Shown here: positions 5,947-6,721 of the stretch, in pieces
Numbering within the stretch: the stretch's first letter is position 1
Layout of the letters: each line of letters starts with the position of its first letter
DNA from: Pseudomonadota bacterium
GTDB taxonomy: Bacteria; Pseudomonadota; Alphaproteobacteria; Rhodobacterales; Rhodobacteraceae
NCBI GenBank assembly: GCA_022573605.1
Contig: JACZTQ010000181.1
Location: 1 to 6,721 of the forward strand
Direction of reading: 5' to 3'
Length of the DNA: 6,721 bases
The notes under the pieces: model-generated
The model's input: the letters and a program-made list of their open reading frames with translations, nothing else
What the model was told of the DNA's origin: nothing
The model's database searches: none
Position numbers and translations under genes: made by a program

Positions 5947-6721
<775 letters not shown>

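Overview
The window looks like a high-GC alphaproteobacterial chromosome (Rhodospirillales or Rhodobacterales-like; this is inference). From about base 450 on, the order is moeA - lexA - comEC (reverse) - gltX - gltA, an arrangement I know from many alphaproteobacteria. The LexA operator is the direct repeat GAAC-N7-GAAC (GTTC-N7-GTTC on the other strand), the form typical of that class. Sampled GC is about 75% or more over the backbone but only about 60% in the first 450 bases.

Layout. Bases 1-130 (reverse) hold the start of a small membrane protein that runs off the window; 180 to about 449 (reverse) is the C-terminal piece of a DUF6624-like protein. Near 440-465 this sequence abuts a moeA gene that lacks its first half. 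Both genes break at the same point, so this is a rearrangement junction or an assembly chimera. The moeA remnant (to 1181) is followed by a clear SOS-regulated lexA promoter and an intact lexA (1286-2041). lexA and comEC converge on a 125-bp gap holding a 12-bp-stem hairpin and a nested palindromic repeat of extragenic type; the repeat supplies the comEC stop codon. comEC (2167-4336, reverse) is complete in content but carries a single-base frameshift at a G4 run near codon 305. comEC and gltX diverge from a short intergenic region with a CtrA-like TTAA-N7-TTAA site. gltX (4422-5837) is intact, with a short AT-rich, rare-codon patch near its 3' third. A 109-bp spacer with four 10-bp tandem repeats leads into gltA (5947 onward), cut by the window end.

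How they fit together. These are housekeeping and DNA-metabolism genes: molybdenum cofactor insertion (MoeA), SOS repression (LexA), DNA uptake (ComEC), glutamyl-tRNA synthesis (GltX) and the entry step of the TCA cycle (GltA). They are neighbours by conserved synteny rather than one pathway. I see no tRNA, rRNA, CRISPR array, transposase or evident new multi-gene system. The unusual content is structural: the double-truncation junction, the comEC frameshift, the nested palindrome at a stop codon, the CtrA-like box and the low-GC patch inside gltX.
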